DNA of 64,000 nucleotides from Rhipicephalus microplus (lineage: Eukaryota > Arthropoda > Arachnida > Ixodida > Ixodidae), in the NCBI RefSeq assembly GCF_043290135.1, contig NC_134710.1:133748655-133812654 (forward strand), in the 5' to 3' direction. Below the pieces are notes generated by a model, which was not told the DNA's origin, did not search any database, and saw only the letters and a program-made list of their open reading frames with translations. The stretch's first letter is position 1. Each line of letters begins with the position of its first letter. Of this stretch, positions 1-10,475 are shown piece by piece. The translations under genes were made by a program, and so were the position numbers.

Positions 1-689
1 AGGCTGATGCTGCATGTTTGAGGCTGCAGAAGTGTTATTGTGCAGCCTACCTACATCCCCATGGCATACGCTCATTGGGTGGCTTAGGAGATGCAATGTA
101 TGCGCCCTGCAGCAGTTACATTACACAAACAAACGAACAACAAAAAAAAACACCCAATGTGTAACACGTCCACGCACGTTGCCCGTGTTTTTTTTTTTCT
201 TTATAGGGAAGGGGGGAATCAAGGCCTAACTGTTCAAAAGATAGTTTTTCCGTAACAAAAGAAAACGTTGCGAGGAAGCATGGCCAACTGGACGAATATC
301 GAGGGGCGGGGGAGGAGGGGGGGGGGGCTTTGCCTATACGGGCCTGTCGTCTATGTTGATGCAGAGGCGCCCGCATCATGATGATGTTTTAAGAATTCTC
401 ATGAGATTTCTACGACAAAAAACTGCCCTTGCGGTCTTTTAGCGAATGAAAGCTGTCGCGTTTTCTGTGAAATTTTCCGAACAATTTGACGTTGGATAAG
501 CGTGCGTTGCAATGATGTTTGCTGTTTTAAAACTGCCGGCATTCGAACTTAGCAACATGCATAAATTAATAACGAATTAGGAAAGAGTAACGCGCAATTT
601 TTTTTTACCGCTCGCGAGTGTATAACCTGTCGAACGTTGTTGCTGTTGGCCTCAGGTGATCTATTGAGACGAAGAACTTGCACGACGCG
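1..689. other. Unassigned sequence
   Basis: No supported gene. The stretch holds short A and T runs and a purine-rich G run near 305-328. The short open frames overlap one another on both strands and have no recognisable motif. Confidence 0.6.
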
Positions 690-1660
690 TGATCTTCAAA
701 TTCACACTCTGTAGTATTCATTCAATCAGGGCCATCAGAGTCCGTCCAAGTTTTACATTATTGAACAGACAGCCGAGTCCTGGGTCATCTTCACTGACAC
801 AAGAGCAGCGCTGCAGTCACCGAGATCTCCATGCACACAGGATTAACTCGCCACGGACATCAAACGCCTATGCAAGAAAGCCTGTGACCTCCATCATCGC
901 ATTGTTCTGCAGTGGATACCTGCCCACTGCGGAATACAAGGCAACGTCCGGGCTGATGACGCTGCCAAAGCTGGACATGACACTTTAACAGAAATCATCG
1001 AGATGCCTTTCTCGAGGCAAGATGCAGCAACGCTAGTGTCGGCACACGCCTGGCGCCTCCAGCGATCCCTCTGGACAGACCCTAGCCAACAGTATGGGCC
1101 TCTGTACAAAATTGATCCATCGTGTGACTTCAAGATGCCACGAAATCTCAACAGGCAAGAATAAACGTGTTTACACCGCATCCGATTAAACGTAACATAT
1201 ACGAACTACTTCAGGAACAAAATTGGACTGTCCGACTCAGCATTTTGTGCCGAATGTAACGTCGTTGAAGACATCAAAGATGTCCTCTGTGAGTGTACGA
1301 AATACGCATCAGAGAGACAGTCTCTGAAGATGGGCTTAAAAATGCAACAGGACACAAATTTGGAGTTAAAAAACATTCTAGGCCCATGGCAGAACACCTC
1401 CAGTGCGTTAGACTCTACAAAAGCGCTACTGACGTTGTTACGGGCCACAGGCTTGAACGAAACGTTTTAAATTGTGCAGTGCGTGTGAGAGACAATTTAT
1501 GTGTTATGTGACTGTTATGCGTGTAAGTAACATTATGTGTTGTGTGTTTATCATTGTATATATCATTGTCATCACCCGGCAACTGGAGTAGCCTGTCAGG
1601 TGAAAAACCAGGCAAACCTCTCCAGCTTACCAATAAAATATTTTTCTCTCTCTCCATGTT
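690..1660 (+). pseudogene. Decayed I-like LINE 3' end: RNase H and C-terminal Cys motif
   Basis: This is the 3' remnant of a non-LTR retrotransposon. From about 772 one frame reads an RNase H start (WVIFTDTRAALQS) and, from 886, the RNase H C-terminal motif QWIPAHCGIQGNVRADDAA, where the HC and D positions fit the active site. A stop lies between them near 843 and another near 1162. After a frameshift a Cys-rich tail (CAECNVVEDIKDVLCEC, about 1250-1300) matches the C-terminal zinc-binding tail seen in the large LINE at 53116-58435. A polyadenylation-like AATAAA near 1633 marks the probable end. Endonuclease and RT are absent, so the copy is 5'-truncated and dead. It belongs to the I/Jockey group of RNase-H-bearing LINEs; the exact clade is not resolved. 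Confidence 0.8.
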
Positions 1661-2849
1661 TAAATGCACGTGAGGTGAAGTGGCTAATTAAGTAGAAATA
1701 AACTAAATCCCACGTATGGATTGAGCTTCCTTTCATCCTACGTTGACCAGTAGTGTGTAAGCACAAAGAAGTAGGGCACATATCCAAATGCATTTATGAT
1801 TTATGAATACATTAAACAACGCTCGGGTCAGCTGTGCCACGTATCGTGCCAGAGTGGTGTTCTGTTCTGGTGACGAATCGATACACATCTGTTAAGGCAC
1901 GCATAGAACATGTGGCATGAGTAAATGGCTCAAATTGAACGTTTTGAACATGGAATACAACATTTCAAGCTATTTTCCGACATTCACCCGCCAAGAGATT
2001 GCCGACGCCGCTTACAGGTGCCATCATCTCATAAAACTCCGATAAATTAACTTGTAAACACCTATGTTTTTGAAGTGACATTAGCGCCGATTTTCACAAT
2101 ATTTTAATTGCTTACAGAGGCTAAGATAAGGGACTAGAACACGAGCAAACGAAACAAAAAATACATTGAATTAATCATTTCCCCCCAATTTTTAATGCCC
2201 ATAACAACGATTGGCACGCTCTCTAAGCTCGTGAAATATTTGCTCCACCCTCTTTCTTTCCGATTTCACCACTCTCCCACCACGGTATATTTCACTACGT
2301 CGGTAAACACACCAATTCAATAAGCGACACCGCGCGCATCTCCCACAACACGGGAGGTATGGTTCTTCGAGCGACACGTAAAGATGACGAAAGAGCTCGA
2401 GATATCTGGCGTTCCGGTTTTACGTCGCTAACAGCCATCACCCATGTATTGTATACATGCGCAACTTGCGCGGAGAACTCGGTCGTTGCGCAACAAATGC
2501 GCAGCAAAGTCGTTTACCGCACGCGTTGCGCGCGGTGCCCAGTGGTGCAACCGCACAGACAATCTGACTGCGCGCGACACAAGGCAGCACGACTCGCGGA
2601 GCTGCGCGGCACCGGCGGCCATTCGCCCCCTTCACGCTGTGTTTTGCTTTCCAACTCGGAATGCAAGGGTGTAATATTTCAGAAAGTGGCCCCTGCATGA
2701 TAACTCGTCTCTATGGGACGCTGAACTGACGTCCGGCTTGCAGCTGCGCGCGAGCGTGAATGGCGCAAATGGCTCGGACTGAATGCTTCATCCAGGCAAA
2801 AGCGCGAAGAAGACAGTGCTGGAAGCACGTTCTGCACCAGTGTGAGAAG
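1661..2849. other. Unassigned sequence with a GC-rich core
   Basis: No gene can be supported. About 2440-2640 is clearly richer in G+C and CpG (many GCGC steps) than its surroundings, which makes the short overlapping open frames on both strands uninformative. It could be an unrecognised repeat or a CpG-rich control region. Confidence 0.5.
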
Positions 2850-3275
2850 AAGAGAATGGTAGAGAAGGAAAGGTAGGGAGGTCAGCCAGTCCAGGATAAC
2901 CGGTTTGCTACCCTACACTTGGGAAAGGGGGATCTACAGAAGGAGAGGAAAGGGACAAATAGATAGTGCATCACACAGCACGTGCACAAGTACATTAAGA
3001 ATCCAATAATCTGGCGTGGAACGCGACATCATTCTTGTAGCTACTTGACCAGGTCCGTCTTTCTCAACAACCTCAGAAGTGCCTTGGTCACCTTCAGCTG
3101 CAATGTCCTTTGTCGACGACATGCTAGAACAAATTCAGCAGACATTCGTGCATTGCCAAGGCGCGCTATAATGGACGCCAGCGATTGTCTCTGCACATTA
3201 TAGACCGGACAGTCACACAGTATGTTGCGTATAGTCTCCTCACAATTACAGGCACCACACTGCACCCGTATGCGT
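2850..3275 (-). pseudogene. I-like LINE 3' end fragment
   Basis: Read on the minus strand, 3265 to 3041 encodes a Cys-rich LINE C-terminus (CGACNCEETIRNILCDCP) followed by a basic tail, the same arrangement as CESCDTDETIEHLLCSC in the LINE at 53116-58435. Downstream (2930-2850 on this strand) the 3' UTR repeats the motif GGGTAGCAAACCGG, then a CTGG..GACCTCCCTACC segment and a C/T-rich end, which also occurs at 58345-58400. The copy is 5'-truncated and a SINE has inserted at its upstream edge (3291). Confidence 0.8.
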
Positions 3276-3290
3276 GCGTCATAAACTTAA

Positions 3291-3438
3291 CCGATTGATT
3301 CATTTGTGTGGATTAACGTCCCAAAACCACCATATGACTATGAGAGACGCCGTAGTGCCGTAGTGAAGGGCTCCGGAAATTTCGACCACCTGGGGTTCTT
3401 TAACGTGTACCCAAATCTGACCCCACGGGCCTACAACA
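3291..3438 (-). mobile_element. 5'-truncated tRNA-SINE with 15-bp TSD
   Basis: The body matches the 3' half of the window's main SINE family: GGACGTTAA, CACCTGGGGTTC and GGGCCTACA blocks in reverse orientation with an ATCA-like tail at the left. It is flanked by a perfect direct repeat, GCGTCATAAACTTAA, at 3276-3290 and 3439-3453. The tRNA head is missing, as expected from incomplete reverse transcription. A short internal duplication (GCCGTAGT twice) is private to this copy. Confidence 0.93.
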
Positions 3439-3453
3439 GCGTCATAAACTTAA

Positions 3454-5671
3454 GGATCAAATGAACGGCTAAGAGAAATGCGCCCCGCGGCTCAGTTCGT
3501 ATCGTATTGTCGAACGTGTCGTATTGGTACATCAGGTTGTCATAAGCACAGGATACACTTCAAGGCAGCGTTCAATGTTTCCAGTGCAAACTGCGCTATT
3601 CGGGAACTTGGCCCCCCAGGCGCATTATGTAGGTTATGTAAACTGAAATGGGGACCAAACTGGCGTTGTCGTGTGACTTTCTTTGCGAACATGGACGTGC
3701 GTAGAAGGGGAGGGGGAGACCGCTTTCCTTAATACCTCGTCTGCGCTCTGCTTTCTGATCGTAAGGTCCTCACTGACGGCGAAGCTTTGCCCTATCGCCC
3801 CCAATGGAGAACCCTGCGGAAACAAAAATTTCACATTCAAGAACAGCTTTAAACTTTGACTTAGGGTGCACAATAAAGAAGAGCCCTACGTAGTCAAACA
3901 GGAGTGCCCCGCATACGGCGCGACTCAATCATAATGCGGTTCGGACACGTCAAACTCAAACTCATAACTATTTTAATAGCGAAGCTGTTATTGGTCGAGC
4001 ATTTCATGTCCGGGGTCCATGGTAACGCTCGTGTGACATGAACGGGTGTGCGCAGGCAAACATTCGGTAAATCCCATTACACAACACTGGTCAACTAAAC
4101 ACGATGAAGGCCACAGTTAGACCAACAAACGGGTGCGGCTTATCAGCAAGCATCACAAACGCGTACGTGGCACATTGCTCACTGCACGCAACTTCCATGA
4201 AAATGCTCAGTTTGAAGAGCGCAACTGCAGGCAGACAGAGTACAACACACACGCGCACGTGTTCTACTTAGTCCGTGCTCGGTCATACTATACCCCCTCA
4301 AAGCTTGACAAATAGTGGTTAATAAAGGGCAGCGATTCAACATATCTGAAAGACTTGCAAGACATAGCGATGCGTTAGCCTGACGAAGAGAAGGTCGCTG
4401 TTTCATCAGTGCCCGCAAAGTGGAGCTGGTTAAATTTTTTAGTTTGCTTTGTGGGTAACAGTTGCGATGCCGCCCTCCCTAGACCCACGCCAGAAAACCG
4501 ATGCGTGCTCGTCATAACGGTGGCCTAGCTAATAATAATAATAAACATGCGAGACGCTATCGCGTATCTTTTCCGGGCCCTCGAGTAAATATTTCGCACT
4601 GCATCTCACAGTATGTGATACATGGCACTTTTTTTTAAGACTGATCATATCGCAACAAAGTTGAAAGTGACGGCGGTCACGCGCCTCGGTTTTCTGAATT
4701 TCCATTCAATCACACACGCACACTTATCCGAATGCTGAACACAAAAGCAGGCTTACGTATGAGCATACCTTACGTTAACATCCCTTGTAGTCGAGGACAT
4801 CGCTTAGGATAAGTGCAAACAAGATCGTCAGTGGTGTTCCCAAATGGGGCCATTGTTCGTTATCTGGACGGGCGAACAATAGGGAAACGTTAAGTTTTCG
4901 ATTTTTTTTTCTTCTTCGAGCTGTGGTGTGTTATCTTGTACCTATGAAGGCTCTCGAAATTTACGCAGTGTTGTGCAAAAAACTAGCGCAGCTCCATGCA
5001 ATTTCAGAGCGCAACGAGAGCACCGCTTTTTACCTTCGTGTCGAAGCTCAATGCAAGTTCCATAATTTGGAGGCCCTTCGTGTAATAACCAATCATTGAA
5101 CAACTTTCGCTTTAATCCACGATTTACATGCACGTCCAACTACACACTACACGCTTCAAAGAAAGCGTGAATCTTGCAGTGTTCGACTTTTTGTAGATGA
5201 AACGGTCTTAATTCGTTAAGGTGCCGTTAACAATACCACGGGTCAAACAGTTCGTTAAGTCAGTATAAAGAATGTATTGCCATGATGACGTGGCGCGTGC
5301 GGCGGCTTGTTTAGTAACACCCATCGACAACAAAGCCTTTTCATGTTGAAATACTGAATTGTGGAAGTTAATGCCTCAAGGCAGCTGAAGGGCTCTGGAT
5401 TTATTTTCCCCACACGACCATCATTAGCAAGAAGCTAAATTAAAGGGCACCTGAGCGTCTTTTCGAGTTCATAAACAGTGCTGAGTGAAGCATCGATGTC
5501 GTGCAGAAGCATAACACCTATAACAAGGTGTGCCCGTTACTCCCATAGACAACAGAGCACAGCTTGAATCGTGCAGTTTCTTGGAAGGCCCAAATTTAAC
5601 CTGGTAGGACAGGATATTACGCTCTATGGTTAACGCCTACACACATCGACAGAGTTTAAGCGATTCATTTT
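3454..5671. other. Unassigned sequence
   Basis: No coding or repeat signature I recognise. Short frames on both strands are 60-85 residues, lack motifs and overlap each other. Homopolymer T and A runs occur near 4630 and 4910. Confidence 0.5.
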
Positions 5672-5684
5672 TTAACCCTTATTT

Positions 5685-6012
5685 GTGAGTGAGATTCACA
5701 ACGGCGATAACGTGAGCACGCCTTCCCTCTGGGCGGGGACGAACTCCGACCACCGCGTGAGGGGCTGGCCTCCGCCGCGGCTGCGGTCACTGTTGCCGAT
5801 CGGCGGCACTCACCAGGGACGAGCTGGCCGACCAGCTTTGGGCCATCCGGCAAGCTGAAGATGCCGCCCGGGTGCAAGGACTTCGAGCGGTCACCTGAGG
5901 CACCGCCATCATAATCGACGGAGAGTGGGAAGGGACAGGGGTTAATCCCCTCTTCTCCCACCTCACCCGGGAAAAACTGCTGCACTTTAAATAAACTTTA
6001 TTCATTCATTCA
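5685..6012 (+). mobile_element. 5'-truncated retroposon with (ATTC)n tail and 13-bp TSD
   Basis: A direct repeat TTAACCCTTATTT at 5672-5684 and 6013-6025 precisely brackets the segment. The right end has AATAAA near 5990 followed by ATTCATTCATTC, a typical LINE-type tail. The internal part is GC-rich and reads on the plus strand as the end of a frame (RDELADQLWAIRQAEDAARV, then a stop near 5897). I do not recognise the parent family. It may be the 3' end of a LINE or a processed non-autonomous element. Confidence 0.85.
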
Positions 6013-6139
6013 TTAACCCTTATTTCATTCCGTTCATCTGCAAGTTATAAGTTGCCGTGTAGCGATGCTGCGTGTCAGCTAAGTTTCATGAAATGTGTTT
6101 CCGCTGTCGCTGATGATGAATCATGAAGTATGACGAAAC

Positions 6140-6450
6140 ACCAGGGGCGTAGCCAAAATGTTTTTTTTTCCTGGGGGAAGGGAGGAGTTCAGTATATAGT
6201 TTTGCAGGCAGTAGTGAGAAATTTGGCTCGTTTGTGAAGCATTATTATTTGTGAAACAAGTAGTGCATGTATATGACCAGGACACAGAAAAGAAACAGTT
6301 TGCGCTGCTGTCATGGGCTCTCGCCATAAGCGTATCAGCCGGGGGGAGGTGGGAAAGGGAGAACGCGAGCCCCCCCCCCCCCCCCCCCTTTCGACAGTGG
6401 GCACTGTTGGCTGCATGCTGGGCAAAGCAACAACTAAGGCTACGTTTTTC
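6140..6450 (+). repeat. GGGGCGTAGCCA repeat with long C run
   Basis: The segment opens with CAGGGGCGTAGCCA (6143 onward), followed by T and G runs, an arrangement also seen near 14265 and, inverted, at 14980-14999. A 19-base C run occupies 6370-6388. The repeated opening supports a dispersed element, but its right end is not defined here. Confidence 0.5.
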
Positions 6451-7600
6451 TTTCACCATCGTAATCACTCACTTATGTACCATTGTTACGAGGGAATATT
6501 ACAATATAGTGAAATTTTTCCAACATTTTTCCCGTGGCGATTTTCCTTGTAGGCCCTTGCGCTTGCTGTGCGGGCCGCCTATGCGGCGCTTTCGCGCCTT
6601 GTGCCTTTGCATTGCAGAGCACGCCAGCGCTGAACAGGGGCACAATAACATTGCATAACCTGTACACACTTTCGTTCTGCTGTGCCTGGCTGATGCAGTT
6701 AAGGATGCGAACGAGCAAACTTTTTATGGACTGGTCAAATAATCTGGTGCTTCAGGAAAAAAAAATTTAGATCGAAAATGAATATCATCACCGCTGTTTT
6801 GCGAAAGCTGCTGTGAGCTGATGAATGTTACGAATCTTCTCTAATGTTCTAGTGTTATCTGGAAGCGTGAGAAAAAAAAAAGGGGGGGGGGGTTTCCGCT
6901 TTAGTCTCCGATAAACCTCATCAGCCTTGCTTATATGTTATGTTGGAGCGATGGTGGCAGCTTGCAAAGGGGCGACGAACAAAGTGATGGACTCGAGCAC
7001 AGTGGGAAGCTCAGCTTTTAAGCGTGCCCTTTAACTTAACCCACCGGAACAAGTAGAAGGTTAAAGGCTATGGTTTTTAGCGCTATGTTGGCTTTATTAA
7101 AAGTCGGGCTAGTAGGATTTCATTCAACTTGAATTATCTTTTGCAGTTCAAAGTACAACTTGGACAGCAAAGAAGCACACACGTGCAGCGCTGCTTATTT
7201 CTTTCTCTTCCTCTTTCTCTCTCTCAACAAGGACGAGCTCAGAGATGTGCGCGCGCACATACTAGTAAACGCCTCGATTCTGCAATTGAAAATATTTTAA
7301 TATACTCATATTGTTTCATCTCGCCAGCTGCTATAAGTAGCCGCTGATAATGAGACCAGCGGCTAGTCTACCTCAATATTATGTAGAAGAAGATGCTCTC
7401 CAACTACCCCACAAAATATTAAGTATTTTTCAGTGCATGAATGCCCTGTTTAATACGCGTGTGCTGTAATGAGCACCATGACATTTCACAGATTCATGAC
7501 GTCATGTAGGAAGCAGGCGATTTTATGGCACACAGACAATTTTAAAATCAGAAGAACCAATGGCAAACAATACGCCGTATTGAAAATAGTTGACTTTCTC
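6451..7600. other. Unassigned sequence
   Basis: Nothing coding is supported. An A run followed directly by a G run (6872-6892) is the only obvious feature. Confidence 0.5.
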
Positions 7601-7613
7601 ATTTTTTACATGG

Positions 7614-7857
7614 CCCCGCCGCGGTGGTCTAGTGGCTAAGGTACTCGGCTGCTGACCCGCAGGGCGCGGGTTCGAATCCCGGCTGCGGCGGCTACATTTC
7701 CGATGGAGGCGGAAATGTTGTAGGCCCGTGTGCTCAGATTTCGGTGCACGTTAAGGAACCCCAGGGGGTCAAAATTTCCGGAGCCCTCCACTACGGCGTC
7801 TCTCCTAATCATATCGTGGTTTTGGGACGTTAAACCCCACAAATCAATCAATCAATC
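7614..7857 (+). mobile_element. Full-length tRNA-derived SINE with TSD
   Basis: The tRNA-related head starts CCCCGCCGCGGTGGTCTAG with an A-box-like GGTCTAGTGGCTAAGG and a canonical B box GGTTCGAATCC (about 7668-7678), giving an internal RNA polymerase III promoter. The roughly 170-bp body contains the conserved CACGTTAA..GAACCCCAGG and TTTTGGGACGTTAAACCCC blocks and ends in (ATCA)n. The target duplication ATTTTTTACATGG / ATTTTTACATGG lies at 7601-7613 and 7858-7869. The layout resembles the Ruka-type SINEs of hard ticks; that family name is from memory. Confidence 0.95.
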
Positions 7858-7898
7858 ATTTTTACATGGTCGTTTATAAGTGGTAAGTGGTTCGTGTA

Positions 7899-7917
7899 TG
7901 TATATATATATATATAT
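7899..7917. repeat. (TA)n microsatellite
   Basis: Uninterrupted TA dinucleotides, directly abutting the 3' end of a Penelope-like fragment. Confidence 0.95.
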
Positions 7918-8460
7918 TGTTTTTCAAAAAATAAATTCTGTGGGTCCGGTGCAAATATAGTTAAGAAATAAAGGAGCACATTTACGAATATGTGATAGTT
8001 GTTTACTCTACGTTTCGGCCGTGGCACGGCCTTCGTCAGGATTAACATAAATACGAGTATGTGGCCGCTTTTATGGGCAGGCATGAACACGTCAGTAGAA
8101 AACACGTGCGATCAGCATGTGAGTGTCACATGAATTCTTTGAAACATCCATGACTACACTAAAAAAACCATTAAAAATGTAAAACAATAAACAAGATTGT
8201 GGGCATGTAAAAAGGCATTTGTAACATTGATCATTGGCGACGAGGATCACGCATGAAAAAAATAAATATGTGATAACCTTTAGGAAGTATAGAATACGTT
8301 AGGGATGCTTCTTTAAATATTTCGCAAAATTGCGGACGTCAGGGCGTCGTAGAAAGGCATGACACTTTGCCTACGCATTCGTTAATGCCGGATAACAAAC
8401 TATTGAACTTGTGAATCAAGAACGATTCTCGAATTTCGCGACCATGATCGCGATACCATC
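7918..8460 (-). mobile_element. Penelope-like element 3' fragment
   Basis: On the minus strand around 8450-8339 a frame reads REIRESFLIHKFNSLLSGI, matching the end of the GIY-YIG endonuclease region in the element at 48850 ([19 protein letters not shown]). Farther downstream, 8040-8011, is a CTGACGA / GGCCG..CGGCC / GAAAC arrangement typical of Penelope terminal repeats and hammerhead-like in layout. The fragment ends at a (TA)n tract. The RT, the GIY-YIG active site and most of the ORF are missing. Confidence 0.75.
8011..8040 (-). ncRNA. Hammerhead-like motif in Penelope terminal repeat
   Basis: Read on the minus strand: CTGACGA, then an A, a GC-rich hairpin (GGCCG / CGGCC, loop TGCCA), then GAAAC. 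Hammerhead cores have CUGANGA, helix II, GAAA. There is one extra base before helix II relative to the canonical core, and I could not build a convincing helix I. Activity is therefore unproven. Confidence 0.4.
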
Positions 8461-8639
8461 GAACCGTTTCGCCCAGCCAAGTGGTGCAATATCTGCACCC
8501 TTTCTGGTGGGTGGACCACAAAGACTTCGTCCCCCGCTTTGTGGCAAGAGTGATCACCACCTCCTTCGGACGGCGGTGACGGGGGGCTATAAAAGCCAAA
8601 GCATTTTTGTAAATAGTGCTGAATCTTGTACGGAATCAT

Positions 8640-8940
8640 GAGTTGTACCTCTGTTGTACATAACGCGGGATCTTCTCGATTCCTGTACAGTTCCCATCTT
8701 TCATCTATCATGTAAATAACCCTTCGGTCTATCTCTCTTAACGCGTCCCCTAACTGGCGAAGATCGGCTATGCGGACGACGGCGGGATGCCAGCTACCGT
8801 AAAGAGAACCCGTCGTACCTGCCATCGAGACACCCTACCCTTGACAACTGGTGGCAGCGGTGGGATGCCATCAGCAACTTCCTCACCCTTAACGCCCCGC
8901 ACAAGTCTTGTGGACGAGGCAACTTTCCTTTATGCGCAAC
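8640..8940 (+). other. Possible LTR-retroelement leader with PBS-like site
   Basis: TGGTGGCAGCGGTGGGAT at 8849-8866 has the form of a primer-binding site (complement of a CCA-ended tRNA) and follows CCCTTGACAAC, which could end an LTR. No LTR pair, gag or pol is present. The minus strand has an open frame of about 140 codons (8825-8400) whose left part joins the Penelope fragment and whose right part I do not recognise. Confidence 0.3.
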
Positions 8941-9403
8941 TGTTTACAAAAAAAAAAAAAAAAAGACTACCTGCCTATCGTGTCATCGAAGTTTGGTGGT
9001 GGTGGTCAGATGAATGAACGGATAAAAACAGTCCTGAAGTGCAAGACTCAACGCTTAGCGGTCCAGATCAAAAATAAAAAAAGCTTTCATAGGCCGTATG
9101 TTGCATGATACGCTCGTTTTATTTTCGGCAAAACGACGTTCAAACTCGCCTCTTTGGCCCTGGTTTCCACTGGTGGCTGTCCTCACTATCGAATATAGCA
9201 GACACACGCCGTTCGGCTTAGAAACGAGCCCGACAGCACTAGGCAGGAGAGCAAAAGCAGAATTTTGCTTGCCTGACCACTTGGATGCAACGCCGCCTCC
9301 TCTTTCTGCATCCTGCATTTCCTATATAAATCCTCCTTTTTATACATTGCTGTACTAGAATACGCAGCCGCCTATCCTCTTGTGTAATGACCCCTCCCCC
9401 CCA
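8941..9403. other. Unassigned sequence
   Basis: Holds a 16-base A run (8949-8964). Short frames on both strands have no motif. Confidence 0.5.
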
Positions 9404-10475
9404 CCCCATCATCATCATCAGCCTGACTACGTCCACTGCAGGACAAAGGCCTCTCCCATGTTCCACCAGTTGACCCGGTCCTGTGCTTGCTGCTGCCAAT
9501 GTATACCCGCAAACTTCTTAATCTCATCTGCCCACCTAACCTTCTGTCTCCCCCTAACCCGCTTCCCTTCTCTGGGAATACAGTTACCCTCAATGACCAG
9601 CGGTTATCCTGTCTACGCGCTATATGCCCGGCCCATGTCCATTTCTTCTTCTTTATTTCACTTATGATATCCTTAACCCCCGTTTGTCCCCTAATCCACT
9701 CTGCTGTCTTCTTGTCTCTTAAGGTTACACCTACCATTTTTCTTTCCATTCTTCGCTGCGTCGTCCTCAACTTAAGCTGAACCCTCTTTGTAAGTCTCCA
9801 GGTTTCTTCTCCGTAGCTAAGTACCGGCAAGATACAGCTGTTATATACCTTCCTCTTGAGGGATAGTGACAATTTACCTGTCATAATCTGAGAGTGCTTG
9901 CCAAATATTCTCCACCCCATTCTTATTCTTCTAGTTACTTCAATCACGTGGTTCGGCTCTGCGGTTATTACCTGCCCTAAGTAGACATAGTCTTTTACAA
10001 CTTGAAGTGCACTATTACCTATCTCAAAGCGCTGCTCTTTTCCGAAGTTGTTGTACATTACTTTCTTTTTCTGCAGATTAATTTTAAGACCCACCTTCCT
10101 GCTCTCCTTGTCTAACTCCGTAATCATGAGTTGCAATTCGTCCCCTGAGTTACTCAGCAATGCAATGTCATCGGCAAAGCGCAGGTTACTAAGGTACTCT
10201 CCATTAACTCTTATCCCTAACTGTTCCCATTCTAGGCTTCTGAAAACCTCCTGTAAGCACACGGCAAATAGCATTGGGGAGATTGCGTCCCCCTGCCTTA
10301 AACCCTTCTTGATTGGTATTCTGTTGCTTTCTTTATAAAGCACTATGGTAGCAGTTGATCCCCTGTAGATTTCTTGCAGGATATTTATATATACTTCAAC
10401 GACGCCTTGATTCCGCAGTGTCTGCATGACGGCTGATGTTTCTATTGAATCAAAAGCCTTCTCGTAATCTCTCAA
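9372..10475 (-). pseudogene. RTE-like reverse transcriptase, C-terminal half
   Basis: 367 codons. RT block B is KAFDSIETSAV near the start, followed by GLRQGDAISPMLFAVCLQ (around residues 58-75) and the catalytic box LRFADDIALLS (about 98-108), with both aspartates kept. Farther on are LKINLQKKKVMYN, VYLGQVI and the CILPVLSYGEETW thumb region, then WAGHIARRQDNRW, characteristic of RTE/craTE C-termini. The last roughly 20 residues are translated tail. The N-terminus is cut off from the preceding frame by an in-frame TAG near 10491 and a frameshift. Function would be target-primed reverse transcription, but no complete ORF exists. Confidence 0.88.

Noticed and set aside
6370..6388. Possible regulatory G-quadruplex at C/G runs
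   Set aside because: Simple homopolymer within a repeat; length is unreliable and no gene lies next to it.
7614..7690. A functional tRNA gene
   Set aside because: The A and B boxes are real, but the sequence continues into a conserved non-tRNA body and tail with target duplication, so it is a SINE.
9487..10338. Plus-strand frames over 9487-10338
   Set aside because: Antisense of the RTE-like RT, whose minus-strand motifs are clear.
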